This document shows, in pieces, positions 16,992 to 25,273 of a DNA stretch of 64,000 bases. A program made the position numbers and the translations under genes. Below the pieces are notes generated by a model. That model saw only the letters and a list, made by a program, of their open reading frames with translations, ran no database searches and was not told the DNA's origin. How positions within the stretch are numbered: the first letter of the stretch is position 1; each line of letters begins with the position of its first letter. The DNA comes from Symbiopectobacterium purcellii_A (GTDB lineage: Bacteria; Pseudomonadota; Gammaproteobacteria; Enterobacterales; Enterobacteriaceae), in assembly GCF_052050035.1 (NCBI RefSeq), contig NZ_CP189882.1, positions 1,860,001 through 1,924,000 on the forward strand. The letters run 5' to 3'.

Positions 16992-17019
16992 TAGTAAGGT
17001 CCTCACAAGTCAATGTGAT

Positions 17020-17260
17020 TAATGAAACCCCGGCACGATACCGGGGCGGGATTGATGATTAGTGGTGAAAAAAAACCGGCGCGGGGCCGGGCGGCAGGCA
17101 TAGCAGGGAATTACGAGCCTAGTACTCAGAATCTACCATGGTAAATATGCAGGAGTAACGAAAATGCGCAGGAGTAGATAAAATATGCAGGAGTGGGGAA
17201 AATGTGCAGGTGGTGCCCATATCGGGAGGCGTGCAGATCCTGCACTCTATAATCAGTGAG
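17020..17260. repeat. GCAGGA repeat block 1 with conserved hairpin tail
   Basis: From about 17154 a 17-21 bp unit of the form ATGCAGGAGTNNNNAAAA occurs four times. It leads into a conserved tail with GGTGGTGCCCATATCGGGAG and the palindrome GTGCAGATCCTGCAC (ending 17254). The same arrangement recurs at 20355-20476. The block also begins with a terminator-like hairpin (17027-17048) that duplicates the one after rha. I see no gene between 16994 and 17379. Confidence 0.75.
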
Positions 17261-17344
17261 TTACGATGAAATTGGTGGTACCTAAATCGATTGGGCAACT
17301 ACCCAGGAATTTGAGGTAGTTCGAAATGCTGGGAATAGGGCACA

Positions 17345-17372
17345 AAAACCCCGGCGCGATACCGGGGCGGGA
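17345..17372 (-). terminator. Terminator of the rha-type gene
   Basis: On the minus strand the hairpin CCCCGGTATCGCGCCGGGG is followed by TTTTTG. It sits directly after the rha stop codon. An almost identical hairpin with the same flanks lies at 17027-17048, about 318 bp away. Confidence 0.85.
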
Positions 17373-17379
17373 TTGGTGA

Positions 17380-17895
17380 TTAGCTAGCGAGCTTTTTAAT
17401 CAGATCGTCTTTGTGTATGACGAGATAGTCAGCTCGGCGCGCAATCTCGAACAATGTATCGAGACTGGCAACATACTCGTTGTCAGCGATGGGCCGGGAG
17501 CTGATGATTTTATTATCTTGAAGGGTAAGTAAGATTTCGCTGGTTACACCACTGACGGCAACTGCTCCATGAAGCCGCTCTTCCATGCGGTTAAACTCCG
17601 CGATGTAAGCTTCCTTGAACGCTGCTGCTTTCTTGCCCGTGAAGCCCATGACGAGGAAGACGAAGCCGTCTTTAGTCATTTTATACATCGGGAGTTTGCG
17701 GCCTGTGCTGTCGGTATATTCACTCGGCTCAAAATTGAGCTCAGTGAATTTAGGTGAACAATCGAGCGATTCGATGCTACGGATAACGTTCTTGTGGAGC
17801 TTGCAAAAATAACCAGCAACGTCTAGTGACGTAGTAACAGCTTTACCGTTATGGATGGTAACTTTTGGTGTGGTAACAGATGGTTGAAGCGTCAT
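17380..17895 (-). CDS. Rha-family phage regulatory protein
   Basis: This 171-residue protein resembles phage pRha regulators in TSLDVAGYFCKLHKNVIRSI, LPMYKMTKDGFVFLVMGFTG and AAFKEAYIAEFNRMEE. Rha proteins are encoded by lambdoid phages and interfere with growth when host integration factor is missing. The start at 17895 follows GGAGGTCACC. A terminator lies directly downstream. The C-terminal 60 residues do not match anything I recognise and may be an extra domain. Confidence 0.8.
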   Translation of the reverse strand: MTLQPSVTTPKVTIHNGKAVTTSLDVAGYFCKLHKNVIRSIESLDCSPKFTELNFEPSEYTDSTGRKLPMYKMTKDGFVFLVMGFTGKKAAAFKEAYIAEFNRMEERLHGAVAVSGVTSEILLTLQDNKIISSRPIADNEYVASLDTLFEIARRADYLVIHKDDLIKKLAS

Positions 17896-18170
17896 GGTGA
17901 CCTCCAGATAGTGAACTTATAATCACCACCATGAGGTCTCAAACTCATATTTGGTGGTGAACTGAACAGGGTTGAGACTACCGGGATCACCGTCCGGCCA
18001 GCCTTACGGCTGCCCCATCCAGCTCACCATGGAAGTGTAGCTAGATTGCGACATAAAAAAACACGCTCGCGGCGTGTCAGTTTGTCGCGGTGAATCTCGG
18101 CGGGGTCTCAAACCCGGCACCTGAATTTGCAGATGCAGCTTGACTATAGCGCATGGGTTCTCCTTGCGTC
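17896..18170. other. Non-coding prophage stretch
   Basis: It holds an imperfect inverted repeat (CACCACCATGAGG with ATATTTGGTGGTG near 17927-17957) upstream of rha, probably its operator or promoter region. It also holds a hairpin ACACGCTCGCGGCGTGT (18061-18077). No gene is visible. Confidence 0.4.
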
Positions 18171-18397
18171 AATAACCGCCGTTCAGTGGCAGAAACAGTG
18201 ATGTTCCGCATCAAAACTCTGTTGGGTGGCCACCTGAGCCTGCGTGACTATGAGGCTCAGGTAGGTGAAGCAATGGCGATGGTCAAAGCGCTGAACCGTA
18301 TGACGTTGTTGGGTATGCCACACAGCGTCAGGATCGGATAACAGGTGTAGCAGAGGGAGCCATCCTGTCGGCTAATTCTGATTTATTCAACAAAGCC
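18171..18397 (+). mobile_element. IS903-type fragment, 3' end
   Basis: About 225 bp match the end of the IS903-type transposase (codons for RRSVAETVMFRIKTLLGG to GMPHSVRIG, stop at 18341) and include the right terminus at 18397. It differs from the other copies at several bases, so it is an older or separately acquired copy. Confidence 0.88.
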
Positions 18398-18620
18398 CTA
18401 GGCAATTAAGGGACGCCGCCTAGAGTTAACAACATTTTAATCCAAAATAGGCATGCCATGATAGCATTATTCCCTGTGATTCATAAAATCTGTGGCGAGC
18501 TCTGCTAATTAACCTCAACATTTAATTTTATTAACAAATGGTAATATATATGTAATACTATTTTAATAATTGCCAATTAATATGAAACCTCTGGATATGT
18601 TTGCCATTTATGGGGGTTTC

Positions 18621-19367
18621 ATGTCAAGTATTAAAAAATCACTTATTACTTACCTAGTGTTTATGTGCTTAGGGGCTCTAAATCCTGTTTATGCACTTAC
18701 TAACCAACAGTACAAGACACTTATATACGGCGCTGCTGCCGGGGGGGCTTGGGCTGGCTGGGGAACATTAAATTCAGTGTTAGCTTATGTTGCCAGAGGA
18801 GGTGGACCTTTAACTAACGGTGATGGAGCAAATGTTATTGCAACCATCTGTGGTGCAAATGCAGCTGCTTGGTTGAGAGCATGGAGTCCACCGACGGACC
18901 CCATAAGTACAGCTAACGTCATACTTGCGGCAACTAAAGCGGGCGCAGTAACGGGTGTAGCCTCTACCTGTCGTTGGGTTAGTAATGCGTTTCTCGAACT
19001 TTACTACAGTCAACAGCAGACATCGGCTAATCACTTACCAGCAAATACAAGAAGAAATCTTGCTCATGAGGGATATGAGCTAGATTTATTGCAAATAAAG
19101 CTTGCTGAAGCTATAGACAGAGCAGGCGGTTTTAAACGGACAATTGATAATCTTACCGCTACATATAAACACGAATGTACTGGTCTCTATAGCATACACT
19201 GCGTAAAGCAGGCGCAAGAAATTCTGCGTTATTCAGACATGCTAAAAGCAGCACAATTAAATGTTAGACAAATAGCATGGGATATCGCTAATGTCGCTGA
19301 ACATGTTGCAAATGAGGAGCATGTTACTATTGCCCTTGGCAAGAAGAAGAGTCCACGGCCAAGTTAA
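18621..19367 (+). CDS. Predicted exported protein of unknown function
   Basis: With the start at 18621 (GGGGGTTTC upstream) the protein is 248 residues. It opens with a Sec-type signal peptide, MSSIKKSLITYLVFMCLGAL, and a likely cut after PVYA. The mature part has a glycine- and alanine-rich hydrophobic stretch (YGAAAGGAWAGWG), four cysteines (ATICGA, STCRW, HECTG, IHCVK) and a helical C-terminal half. An in-frame start at 18585 would bury the signal. The gene is AT-rich compared with its neighbours and has an AT-rich upstream region. It sits in the prophage zone, so it may be a cargo gene. I do not recognise the family. Confidence 0.65.
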   Translation: MSSIKKSLITYLVFMCLGALNPVYALTNQQYKTLIYGAAAGGAWAGWGTLNSVLAYVARGGGPLTNGDGANVIATICGANAAAWLRAWSPPTDPISTANVILAATKAGAVTGVASTCRWVSNAFLELYYSQQQTSANHLPANTRRNLAHEGYELDLLQIKLAEAIDRAGGFKRTIDNLTATYKHECTGLYSIHCVKQAQEILRYSDMLKAAQLNVRQIAWDIANVAEHVANEEHVTIALGKKKSPRPS

Positions 19368-19654
19368 ATACTTATCTGTATTAGTCGTGACTTGAGCTGA
19401 CACTGGACCTTGAAAGGTTGAGAGTTACCGGTTTTGATATGGGTGTGCAATCCTTAAACAAAACACGAGCTAACTCTCATGCTTCATACGGCTTTGTTAA
19501 ATAAATCAAACTATTAGGAGATTGGCGCATCTGATCGCTATATCCTTTTCAATATAGCTATGACCACTAATAAATAGACGTTTCTTTAAGGGGCTGTCCA
19601 TAGCATTTTCTAATATAATCAATGTATAGCGCCATGCATTAAAAATAATTTTGA
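19368..19654. other. Intergenic stretch with mobile-element debris
   Basis: It contains GGCTTTGTTAAATAAATCAA at about 19491-19510, close to the IS903-type terminus. A preceding segment (around 19400-19490) looks like the end of another IS. No gene is seen. Confidence 0.4.
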
Positions 19655-19777
19655 CTATTTATTAATGGGTAGCGCTTTACCTTGTGCAACGGCGGCGCGG
19701 TGCAAATCGTTAAGGCAGTAAAGCCCAAAAGCGTCCTGACGGACGACCGTATTTTCAATGACAACTAATTTAGACAT
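19655..19777 (-). pseudogene. KilA-N domain protein, N-terminal stub
   Basis: The frame from 19777 reads MSKLVVIENTVVRQDAFGLY followed by CLNDLHRAA and stops after 40 residues. This is the start of phage KilA-N DNA-binding proteins, which are normally more than 200 residues. The upstream ribosome-binding site GGAGAAATCG is intact. The rest of the gene is absent. Confidence 0.6.
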
Positions 19778-19886
19778 AACGATTTCTCCATAATTAAACG
19801 GATGTGGTTATCAGAGGGCTAACGGGTAAAATTTTGCAGATTGGCGGTCAGATCGCTTACACTTGGCTTAACACAGGAGGATCCCT

Positions 19887-20327
19887 ATGGGCCAAGTTGC
19901 ATTTGATACTCAAGAGTTCGTTGAAACGCTGGAAAACGCCGGATTGCCGAAAGACCAGGCTAAGGCGATATCTCTTGTTGTGCGAAAATCACACGAGGTA
20001 GCAGATCTTGCAACAAAGCGCGATCTCGACGATGTGCGCAAAGACCTGTCCGCTGATATCGCCGAGGTGAAGCGTGAGATAGCCGATGTCCGTAAGGATA
20101 TTGACGCTCGCTTCGAGAAGAACGAAGCTCAGATGCAGGCACGCTTCGAGAAAACTGAAGCTCAGATAGCCGATGTCCGTAAGGATATGCAATTAGTCCG
20201 CAAAGACTTACAGCTTGAGATGGCCGGTATCCGATCTGAGCAGAAGTTAATTCGCTGGATGCTGAGTGCTGGAATTTTGGGTATTCTCTCTCTGGTTGTG
20301 AAAGCTTTTCTCGTCACGGCCCTCTAA
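19887..20327 (+). CDS. DUF1640-type coiled-coil membrane protein
   Basis: This 146-residue protein has a long central coiled coil (about 50-120) with repeated AEVKREIADVRKDID, FEKNEAQM and FEKTEAQIADVRKDM units. One C-terminal transmembrane helix follows (about 122-145, ending KAFLVTAL). It resembles the DUF1640/CCDC90 family found in many bacteria and prophages, whose function is unknown. AGGAGG precedes the ATG. It is followed at once by repeat block 2. Confidence 0.75.
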   Translation: MGQVAFDTQEFVETLENAGLPKDQAKAISLVVRKSHEVADLATKRDLDDVRKDLSADIAEVKREIADVRKDIDARFEKNEAQMQARFEKTEAQIADVRKDMQLVRKDLQLEMAGIRSEQKLIRWMLSAGILGILSLVVKAFLVTAL

Positions 20328-20354
20328 TTAATTATGCCACTACGGGTTGTTAGC

Positions 20355-20480
20355 TCATATGCAGGATCAACTAAAACACGCAGGATCAACTAAAATATGC
20401 AGTAGAAAGAAAAATGAGCAGGAGCAATGAAAATATGCAGGTGGTGCCCATATCGGGAGGTGTGCAGATCCTGCACAACC
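20355..20480. repeat. GCAGGA repeat block 2 with conserved hairpin tail
   Basis: Five degenerate units of 19-20 bp (ATATGCAGGATCAACTAAA, ACACGCAGGATCAACTAAA, and so on) run into the same tail as block 1: GCAGGTGGTGCCCATATCGG and GTGCAGATCCTGCAC. It lies directly after the DUF1640-type gene, whereas block 1 lies after the rha gene. Confidence 0.78.
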
Positions 20481-20502
20481 CACAATATTGGGGATTAGTC
20501 GC

Positions 20503-21811
20503 GAGACTGTAAAATAATCTGTGTAAATGGCATTTTGAGGAAAACCTTCAAAGGATAACAAAATGCCTATCAGCAACGAACTTATTGACCAACTGCTTCA
20601 AGATTGTCACTCCCCTCAGGATCTGCTGGGTGAATCAGGCCTACTCAAGGTGCTGACTAAAAGACTGGCGGAACGGGTTCTTGAAGCTGAGATGGAGATG
20701 CACCTTGGGTATGCTAAGCATGACCCGGCTGGTAATCATTCAGGCAACTCACGCAATGGCAAGACATCCAAGAGCGTACGTAGCCAAAATGGGGAGATCG
20801 AGCTCGATATTCCGCGCGACCGCAACAGTACCTTCGAGCCGACACTGATCGGTAAGCACGAAAAACAGCTTAACGGCTTCGATGACCGCATTATTTCTCT
20901 CTATTCCAGAGGGTTATCAACCCGTGATATTCAGGCACACTTTAAAGAAGTCTACGGGGTCGATGTTTCCGCTGGCTTCATTTCTCAAGTGACCAATGCT
21001 GTGATGGATGAAGTTAAGCGCTGGCAGCAACGGCCGCTGGATGCGCTTTATCCCATTGTTTACCTTGACTGTATTGTTGTCAAAAGCCAGGACGGCGGAG
21101 CCGTGGCCAACAAGTCTGTTTATCTGGCCCTCGGCGTCAACGGCCAGGGCGAAAAAGAGCTGCTGGGGCTATGGATAGCCAAAACTGAGGGGGCCAAGTT
21201 CTGGTTATCTGTGATGACAGAACTGAAAAATCGTGGGCTAAAGGACATCTTCGTCGCCTGCTGCGATGGCCTGAAAGGCTTTCCTGATGCCATTGAAGCT
21301 GTTTACCCGCATACGCGGGTACAGCTCTGCATTGTGCATCAGGTGCGGAACTCGCTGCGCTACGTCGGCTGGAAAGAGCGTAAGGCCGTTGCTGCTGACC
21401 TGCGCACCATCTATAGTTCCGCAACGCTAGAGGGCGCTGAAGAGGCCCTGGATGCCTTCGCGGCCAAATGGGATGAACAGTTCCCGACGATCAGCCCGTC
21501 GTGGAGAAATAATTGGGAACGTCTCATCGTCATTTTTGACTTTCCGCCGGAGATCCGCAAGGTTATCTACACCACCAACGCGATAGAGTCGTTAAATGCT
21601 TCATTGCGCAAGATAACGAAAACGCGACGAATATTTCCAACGGATGACTCGGTGATAAAATTACTCTATCTAGCCTTGCATAATATCTCTGCTAAATGGA
21701 CCTTGCCAATCAGAGACTGGAAACCTGCTATGAGCCAATTCATGTTGATGTATGGAGAACGAATCTCCGGTTAAGCAATGGAGCCATTTACACAAAATTC
21801 TTTACAGACTC
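20503..21811 (+). mobile_element. IS256-type element, copy 3 (1309 bp)
   Basis: The 8-bp duplication is TTAGTCGC (20495-20502 and 21812-21819). The right-hand copy contains the stop codon of the gene at 21812-22135, so that gene keeps its normal end. This is the only IS256 copy here that is not inside another IS. Confidence 0.96.
20563..21774 (+). CDS. IS256-family transposase
   Basis: An intact 403-residue copy, identical in translation to those at 11107, 48962 and 57386. A KRLAERVLEAEMEMHLGYAK segment precedes the catalytic domain. Its start is preceded by AAAGGATAAC. Confidence 0.95.
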   Translation: MPISNELIDQLLQDCHSPQDLLGESGLLKVLTKRLAERVLEAEMEMHLGYAKHDPAGNHSGNSRNGKTSKSVRSQNGEIELDIPRDRNSTFEPTLIGKHEKQLNGFDDRIISLYSRGLSTRDIQAHFKEVYGVDVSAGFISQVTNAVMDEVKRWQQRPLDALYPIVYLDCIVVKSQDGGAVANKSVYLALGVNGQGEKELLGLWIAKTEGAKFWLSVMTELKNRGLKDIFVACCDGLKGFPDAIEAVYPHTRVQLCIVHQVRNSLRYVGWKERKAVAADLRTIYSSATLEGAEEALDAFAAKWDEQFPTISPSWRNNWERLIVIFDFPPEIRKVIYTTNAIESLNASLRKITKTRRIFPTDDSVIKLLYLALHNISAKWTLPIRDWKPAMSQFMLMYGERISG

Positions 21812-22135
21812 TTAGTCGCTTCTGACAGCACCGTAACGCCCTATGTAATTCTTAAAGCGTTCGTCTTTAGAGGGGTCAATTTCTACTTTGACATAAACTC
21901 TATTGGCTTCCGCTGCGCTCCGCTTCTCTTCGGCTAATATCACGCGATTTTCCCATGCCAGCCGTTTTTCTTCCCAGTTAATTAACCGTGGGTGAGACAA
22001 TCCTTTTTCGCCAGCGTCTACCGCTTCCATTGCGCCTCTGACTATAGGAATAGTCTTTAGGTAGCGTTCCTTTCCCCACGAGTCTAATCGGTTGTAATAG
22101 TGTTTTTCGTCAGGCGTTAATTCTTCGTAGGTCAT
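21812..22135 (-). CDS. Hypothetical phage protein
   Basis: A 107-residue charged protein begins MTYEELTPDEKHYYNRLDSW. It has a helical, lysine- and glutamate-rich middle (NWEEKRLAWENRVILAEEKR). It is the most distal surviving gene of the leftward prophage transcript that also holds ssb and the annealing protein. I do not recognise the family. The stop codon lies inside the IS256 target duplication. Confidence 0.6.
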   Translation of the reverse strand: MTYEELTPDEKHYYNRLDSWGKERYLKTIPIVRGAMEAVDAGEKGLSHPRLINWEEKRLAWENRVILAEEKRSAAEANRVYVKVEIDPSKDERFKNYIGRYGAVRSD

Positions 22136-22208
22136 AACGTCACCTGAAATTTAGGCAGCACAAATCCTTCCATGTTGGATATAGCGCTGCGGTGATGGTT
22201 GGGTTAAA

Positions 22209-22673
22209 TCAGAATGGCGGCTCGTCGTCGAAATTCATCGGCGGCTCATTGTTGGGTGCCTGTTGTTGCTGCCGACCATTGCCGCTTGATTGCTGGCGCT
22301 GATTGTTTTGCTGCCCGCCATCCTGCTTGCCGCCGATCATCTGCATTGATCCGCCAATATCGACAACAACCTCCGTTGTGTATCGGTCTTGCCCTGGCTG
22401 GTCTTGCCACTTCCGTGTGCGTAACTGGCCCTCGATATAGACCTGTGAGCCTTTGCGGAGATACTCGCCAGCCACCTCTGCCAACTTGCCGTACAGCGTG
22501 ACGCGGTGCCATTCGGTGCGCTCCTTCTGCTCGCCTGATTGCTTATCTCGCCACGTATCCGATGTGGCTACGGTCAGGTTTGCTACCGCGCCACCGTTCG
22601 GCATGTAGCGCACTTCGGGGCCTTGCCCCAAATGACCTACAAGAATGACTTTGTTGACGCCTCTCTGTCCCAT
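22209..22673 (-). CDS. ssb: Single-stranded DNA-binding protein (phage-type SSB)
   Basis: This 154-residue protein has an OB fold (about 1-110, GVNKVILVGHLGQGPEVRYM and WHRVTLYGKLAEVAGEYL). A glutamine- and asparagine-rich linker follows, then an acidic tail NFDDEPPF like the DDDIPF tip that recruits repair enzymes. It starts immediately after the stop of the Rad52-type gene with no gap, so the two are probably translated together. It is shorter than chromosomal SSB (about 178) and belongs to the prophage recombination module. Confidence 0.93.
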   Translation of the reverse strand: MGQRGVNKVILVGHLGQGPEVRYMPNGGAVANLTVATSDTWRDKQSGEQKERTEWHRVTLYGKLAEVAGEYLRKGSQVYIEGQLRTRKWQDQPGQDRYTTEVVVDIGGSMQMIGGKQDGGQQNNQRQQSSGNGRQQQQAPNNEPPMNFDDEPPF

Positions 22674-23384
22674 TTATGCCGCCTCTTCCAGTTCTGACTT
22701 ACGAATGTCATACACGCCTTTCGCGTCGGCCTGCTGCGGCGTTCCGCGCAAAGCTCGCCACGCTTCCTCAAACGCCGCTTTTAGCTGATCAACATTCTTT
22801 GCTGACGTTGCGGATTCAGTGAATGATTTAAGCAGCTCGTCCTTGTTGGATTCATCGGCATTGGCATCGTCGGATTCGCCCTGTGCCGCATCAGGAGGCG
22901 TTGGCATAGCCCATTCAGGTAATGGCGGAGTTTGCCACCAGATGTTCTTGTATTGGTTGTCTGTATCCTTGAATGAAGCCTTGTTCCAGCCATTTTTTTT
23001 CTCAATCGAGCAGATGGCAAAATTCTCTTCCAGTGAGTAGAGGTAACGACCAATACCCCACTGAACAGCGGCCCGCTTCATTGAACCAGACATGCCGCCC
23101 TTAACGGCTTCAACCTGAGTTTTATCTGCACCGTCCCACTTAGCCACCCATTGGTCTCTGATCCGAATGTATATGCCACACATCACGCCACCATCCGGCC
23201 CCGGGGTGAATTCATTCTTCCAGTTCTCTTTCCCGCATACGTCATCCAAGCGCTTCATGATGGCGCGGTTAGTCACGTAGGCCAGAACCATGGCCCACGG
23301 GTTGTTTTTCGCTATTCCACACCGCTGCACACGCCATTCGATATCATCTACCGGGAACGGCGCGTCTAATTGTGATAAGTCCAT
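22674..23384 (-). CDS. Rad52/Rad22-family phage single-strand annealing protein
   Basis: The 236-residue protein has an N-terminal core (about 1-150) with LDAPFPVDDIEWRVQRCG, VLAYVTNRAIMKRLDDVCG, TQVEAVKGGMSGSMKRAAVQ and WGIGRYLY. These are typical of the Rad52/22-type annealing proteins in lambdoid prophages. An acidic linker with SDDANADESNKDE follows. It would anneal complementary single strands during phage recombination, probably with the SSB encoded next to it. Confidence 0.82.
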   Translation of the reverse strand: MDLSQLDAPFPVDDIEWRVQRCGIAKNNPWAMVLAYVTNRAIMKRLDDVCGKENWKNEFTPGPDGGVMCGIYIRIRDQWVAKWDGADKTQVEAVKGGMSGSMKRAAVQWGIGRYLYSLEENFAICSIEKKNGWNKASFKDTDNQYKNIWWQTPPLPEWAMPTPPDAAQGESDDANADESNKDELLKSFTESATSAKNVDQLKAAFEEAWRALRGTPQQADAKGVYDIRKSELEEAA

Positions 23385-23392
23385 TGCTCACC

Positions 23393-23656
23393 TCACATGT
23401 GATTGCCAGCGAATTCATCCCATGAAATAGGCTCATCGCTGTGAATTTCTGAACATTCGGATTCGCTTGTTTTCTCTTCCCTGAGAAAGATAGCCAGCAC
23501 TCCCGCTGGAAGGTCGGCGTCACGCCGCAATGACGTTCGGTAGTCTCTGGCGCAGATAAGCATGTTCGCAGCCTTATCCATCACGCCAGCCCGCCTGTTT
23601 GCAGCGGCAGATACCATGCAGTGCCGGTGCATGAAAATAACGAGGTCGCGTTTCAT
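23393..23656 (-). CDS. Small hypothetical phage protein
   Basis: 87 residues, starting MKRDLVIFMHRHCMVSAAAN. It overlaps the next gene upstream by 4 bp (ATGA-type coupling) and ends 8 bp before the annealing-protein start, so it belongs to the same leftward operon. Family not recognised. Confidence 0.6.
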   Translation of the reverse strand: MKRDLVIFMHRHCMVSAAANRRAGVMDKAANMLICARDYRTSLRRDADLPAGVLAIFLREEKTSESECSEIHSDEPISWDEFAGNHM

Positions 23657-23835
23657 GGATGACCCTTTTGATTAACCGTTGCTATAAGCTGCTCGAATAA
23701 CCGTTGCAGCCAGCTTTTGTTTTTGAAGCTCTGGCCCGTGACGATATTTGAGCGGTGATGTTCGATTGACCGAATCGGGTCAAATTGTGTTTCCGAGCGG
23801 CCAGCAATAGGCCACCCTGCAAAGGCATATTGCAT
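23653..23835 (-). CDS. Small hypothetical phage protein
   Basis: 60 residues, starting MQYAFAGWPIAGRSETQFDP. The RSETQFDPIRSIEHHRSNIV stretch suggests a folded domain. Its end overlaps the start of the 87-residue gene by 4 bp. Upstream GGAGAACGCC serves as ribosome-binding site. Not recognised. Confidence 0.55.
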   Translation of the reverse strand: MQYAFAGWPIAGRSETQFDPIRSIEHHRSNIVTGQSFKNKSWLQRLFEQLIATVNQKGHP

Positions 23836-23958
23836 GGCGTTCTCCGTTTAACTATTGGGATCGGCGAGGGTATAAATCGGTAGTGTGATATTATCTATTG
23901 TTGTCACTGTCATGTTAATTACAGCGATAAGCACGATGATTGGAATGCTGAAAGTGTT

Positions 23959-24289
23959 TCAGTCATGGATGCCCGTTAATTTTTTCACCTGCTTTTTGAG
24001 CCACTTATTTTCTTCCACCAGAAAGGCGATGGTTGATTTGTATAGCCAAGCGACATTATTTTGATAACAGCCAGCTATGCTTCTTTGCCGCATATCAGGG
24101 CATAGGATGTAATCATTTTTAAGTCGGTTGGCTATATACCATTGTCTCGTGGTCGTCATATGGGTGAGTATTGATGCTCATCAAATAACGTGAATCATTA
24201 ATATTATTACTGCCGTTGGTGACAGCGACCATGTCACCGAAATTAGGGTGATTAAAGGTTGTGATATGAGGTTTATTAAGTTGCATCAT
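23959..24289 (-). pseudogene. Small phage gene interrupted by a MITE
   Basis: Reading from ATG at 24289 (AGGAG upstream) gives MMQLNKPHITTFNHPNFGDM, VAVTNGSNNINDSRYL and THPYDDHETMVY up to the TA at 24135. Removing the MITE (24041-24136) and one TA restores the frame into KSTIAFLVEENKWLKKQVKK and the stop at 23959. The native protein would be about 78 residues with a short C-terminal coiled coil. This gene is not visible as a single open frame today. Confidence 0.75.
24041..24136 (+). mobile_element. 96-bp MITE copy E
   Basis: A complete copy. Its flanks rejoin into one reading frame once a single TA is removed, so it is a simple insertion. Confidence 0.94.
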
Positions 24290-24305
24290 TCAATTCTCCT
24301 CAAAT

Positions 24306-24686
24306 TCAATGAACGCGCCGCGATATATGCGTCTGTCTTGCTCTGGCGGTAATGCCATACTCGGTTTTCGGCTTGCTGTACCAGATGCGATGACTAATAC
24401 GCTTAATCGTGTCGTACATTTCGGCGAAACGATTAATTTTCTCTCTGAACTTAGCCAGTAAATTGAAATTAATCCTTGGCGCACGTTTGCTCTTGAATGC
24501 TAATTCAATTCGATTAAGCGCTTTGCGTCTTTCTGGCTTCTGACCTAAAGCTTTATCGATACGGGATGACACCAGTTCACGCCGGATGGCCTCTGCCTTG
24601 CGTCTGGCATGACGGCGAATAGCGGCGTTTGTTTTGCTAACACAATTAACAGGATTAATAGATTTACGGTAAATGATGGTAGCCAT
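24306..24686 (-). CDS. N: Lambda-type antitermination protein N
   Basis: A 126-residue basic protein. The N-terminal arginine-rich motif (NAAIRRHARRKAEAIRREL) would bind boxB RNA. The C-terminus has IWYSKPKTEYGITARARQ, which matches the lambda N pattern WYSKP...GIT...RQ. It lies on the leftward transcript just beyond a nutL-like site (24794-24848), as in lambda. The start at 24686 follows GGAGGGGAGC; an earlier start adds only four residues. It should let RNA polymerase read through early terminators in both arms of immunity module 1. Confidence 0.85.
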   Translation of the reverse strand: MATIIYRKSINPVNCVSKTNAAIRRHARRKAEAIRRELVSSRIDKALGQKPERRKALNRIELAFKSKRAPRINFNLLAKFREKINRFAEMYDTIKRISHRIWYSKPKTEYGITARARQTHISRRVH

Positions 24687-24793
24687 GCTCCCCTCCAATA
24701 GATGGTTTTGGTGGTGTGGTGAGCCAGTGGTGGCCCTGGTGTTGGCTATAATTTTTATTCAGCCCACCACACCCCAAAAACATCTGGGTAAAG

Positions 24794-24848
24794 GTTCGCC
24801 ACGTTGTCGGTGGCTTCCGTAGAGCACGAGGCTCGTTTTGAAAGAGCG
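24794..24848 (-). promoter_or_regulatory. nutL1: boxA and boxB antitermination site
   Basis: Read leftward: boxA CGCTCTTTCAAAA (24848-24836), then a 29-bp segment (24822-24794) holding the boxB hairpin GCCAC-7-GTGGC (24814-24798). The 29-bp segment is a perfect match to the one in nutR1 when each is read in its own transcript direction. It lies between the early leftward promoter region and N, the lambda arrangement. Confidence 0.85.
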
Positions 24849-24994
24849 GTTAAAACAGAGCAGACTCATTAATCTGCTGTGGTTTAATGCCTGGTTTACT
24901 TCTCCACCTCAGGCGGCAGTGGTTCCCTCCTTTCCACAGGCTAGAGAATCTGATAATTTAGTGACTCCACAGGCAATCAAGAGCAATTATTGTT

Positions 24995-25273
24995 ATGGCA
25001 TCCAACAAAGATATTTATGTTGATTTTTTGGAAACTGCGGTAAAAGCAGCAGCTCAAATTAATATCCCATTAATTGCAATATCATATATTGATGGTAGTA
25101 ATAACATTACACAGCCCGCTTTAGCGATGATCGATTCTGTGCGTAATCATGTTCCAGATACAAAATTCACCTCTGTCGATATCGAAGATACACGCTCAGA
25201 AATTATCTCATTGATTAAAAAAAATATTTCTCTTCCGCGAAAAACGGGGTTTCAGACTGAAGTAAAAATGTAG
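24995..25273 (+). CDS. Hypothetical protein, rightward inside the leftward early region
   Basis: 92 residues, starting MASNKDIYVDFLETAVKAAA, with PLIAISYIDGSNNITQPALA. It is transcribed against the early leftward transcript, the position taken by sieB-type exclusion genes in lambda. That analogy is positional only. Its 3' end overlaps the convergent gene at 25215 by 59 bp. Base composition is AT-rich. Not recognised. Confidence 0.5.
   Translation: MASNKDIYVDFLETAVKAAAQINIPLIAISYIDGSNNITQPALAMIDSVRNHVPDTKFTSVDIEDTRSEIISLIKKNISLPRKTGFQTEVKM

Noticed and set aside
17150..17260. Repeat block 1 as a CRISPR array
   Set aside because: Units are short, degenerate and directly adjacent without unique spacers of constant length; no cas genes nearby.
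24838..25023. 61-residue frame on the plus strand
   Set aside because: It overlaps the boxA of nutL1, has no ribosome-binding site and unlikely composition.
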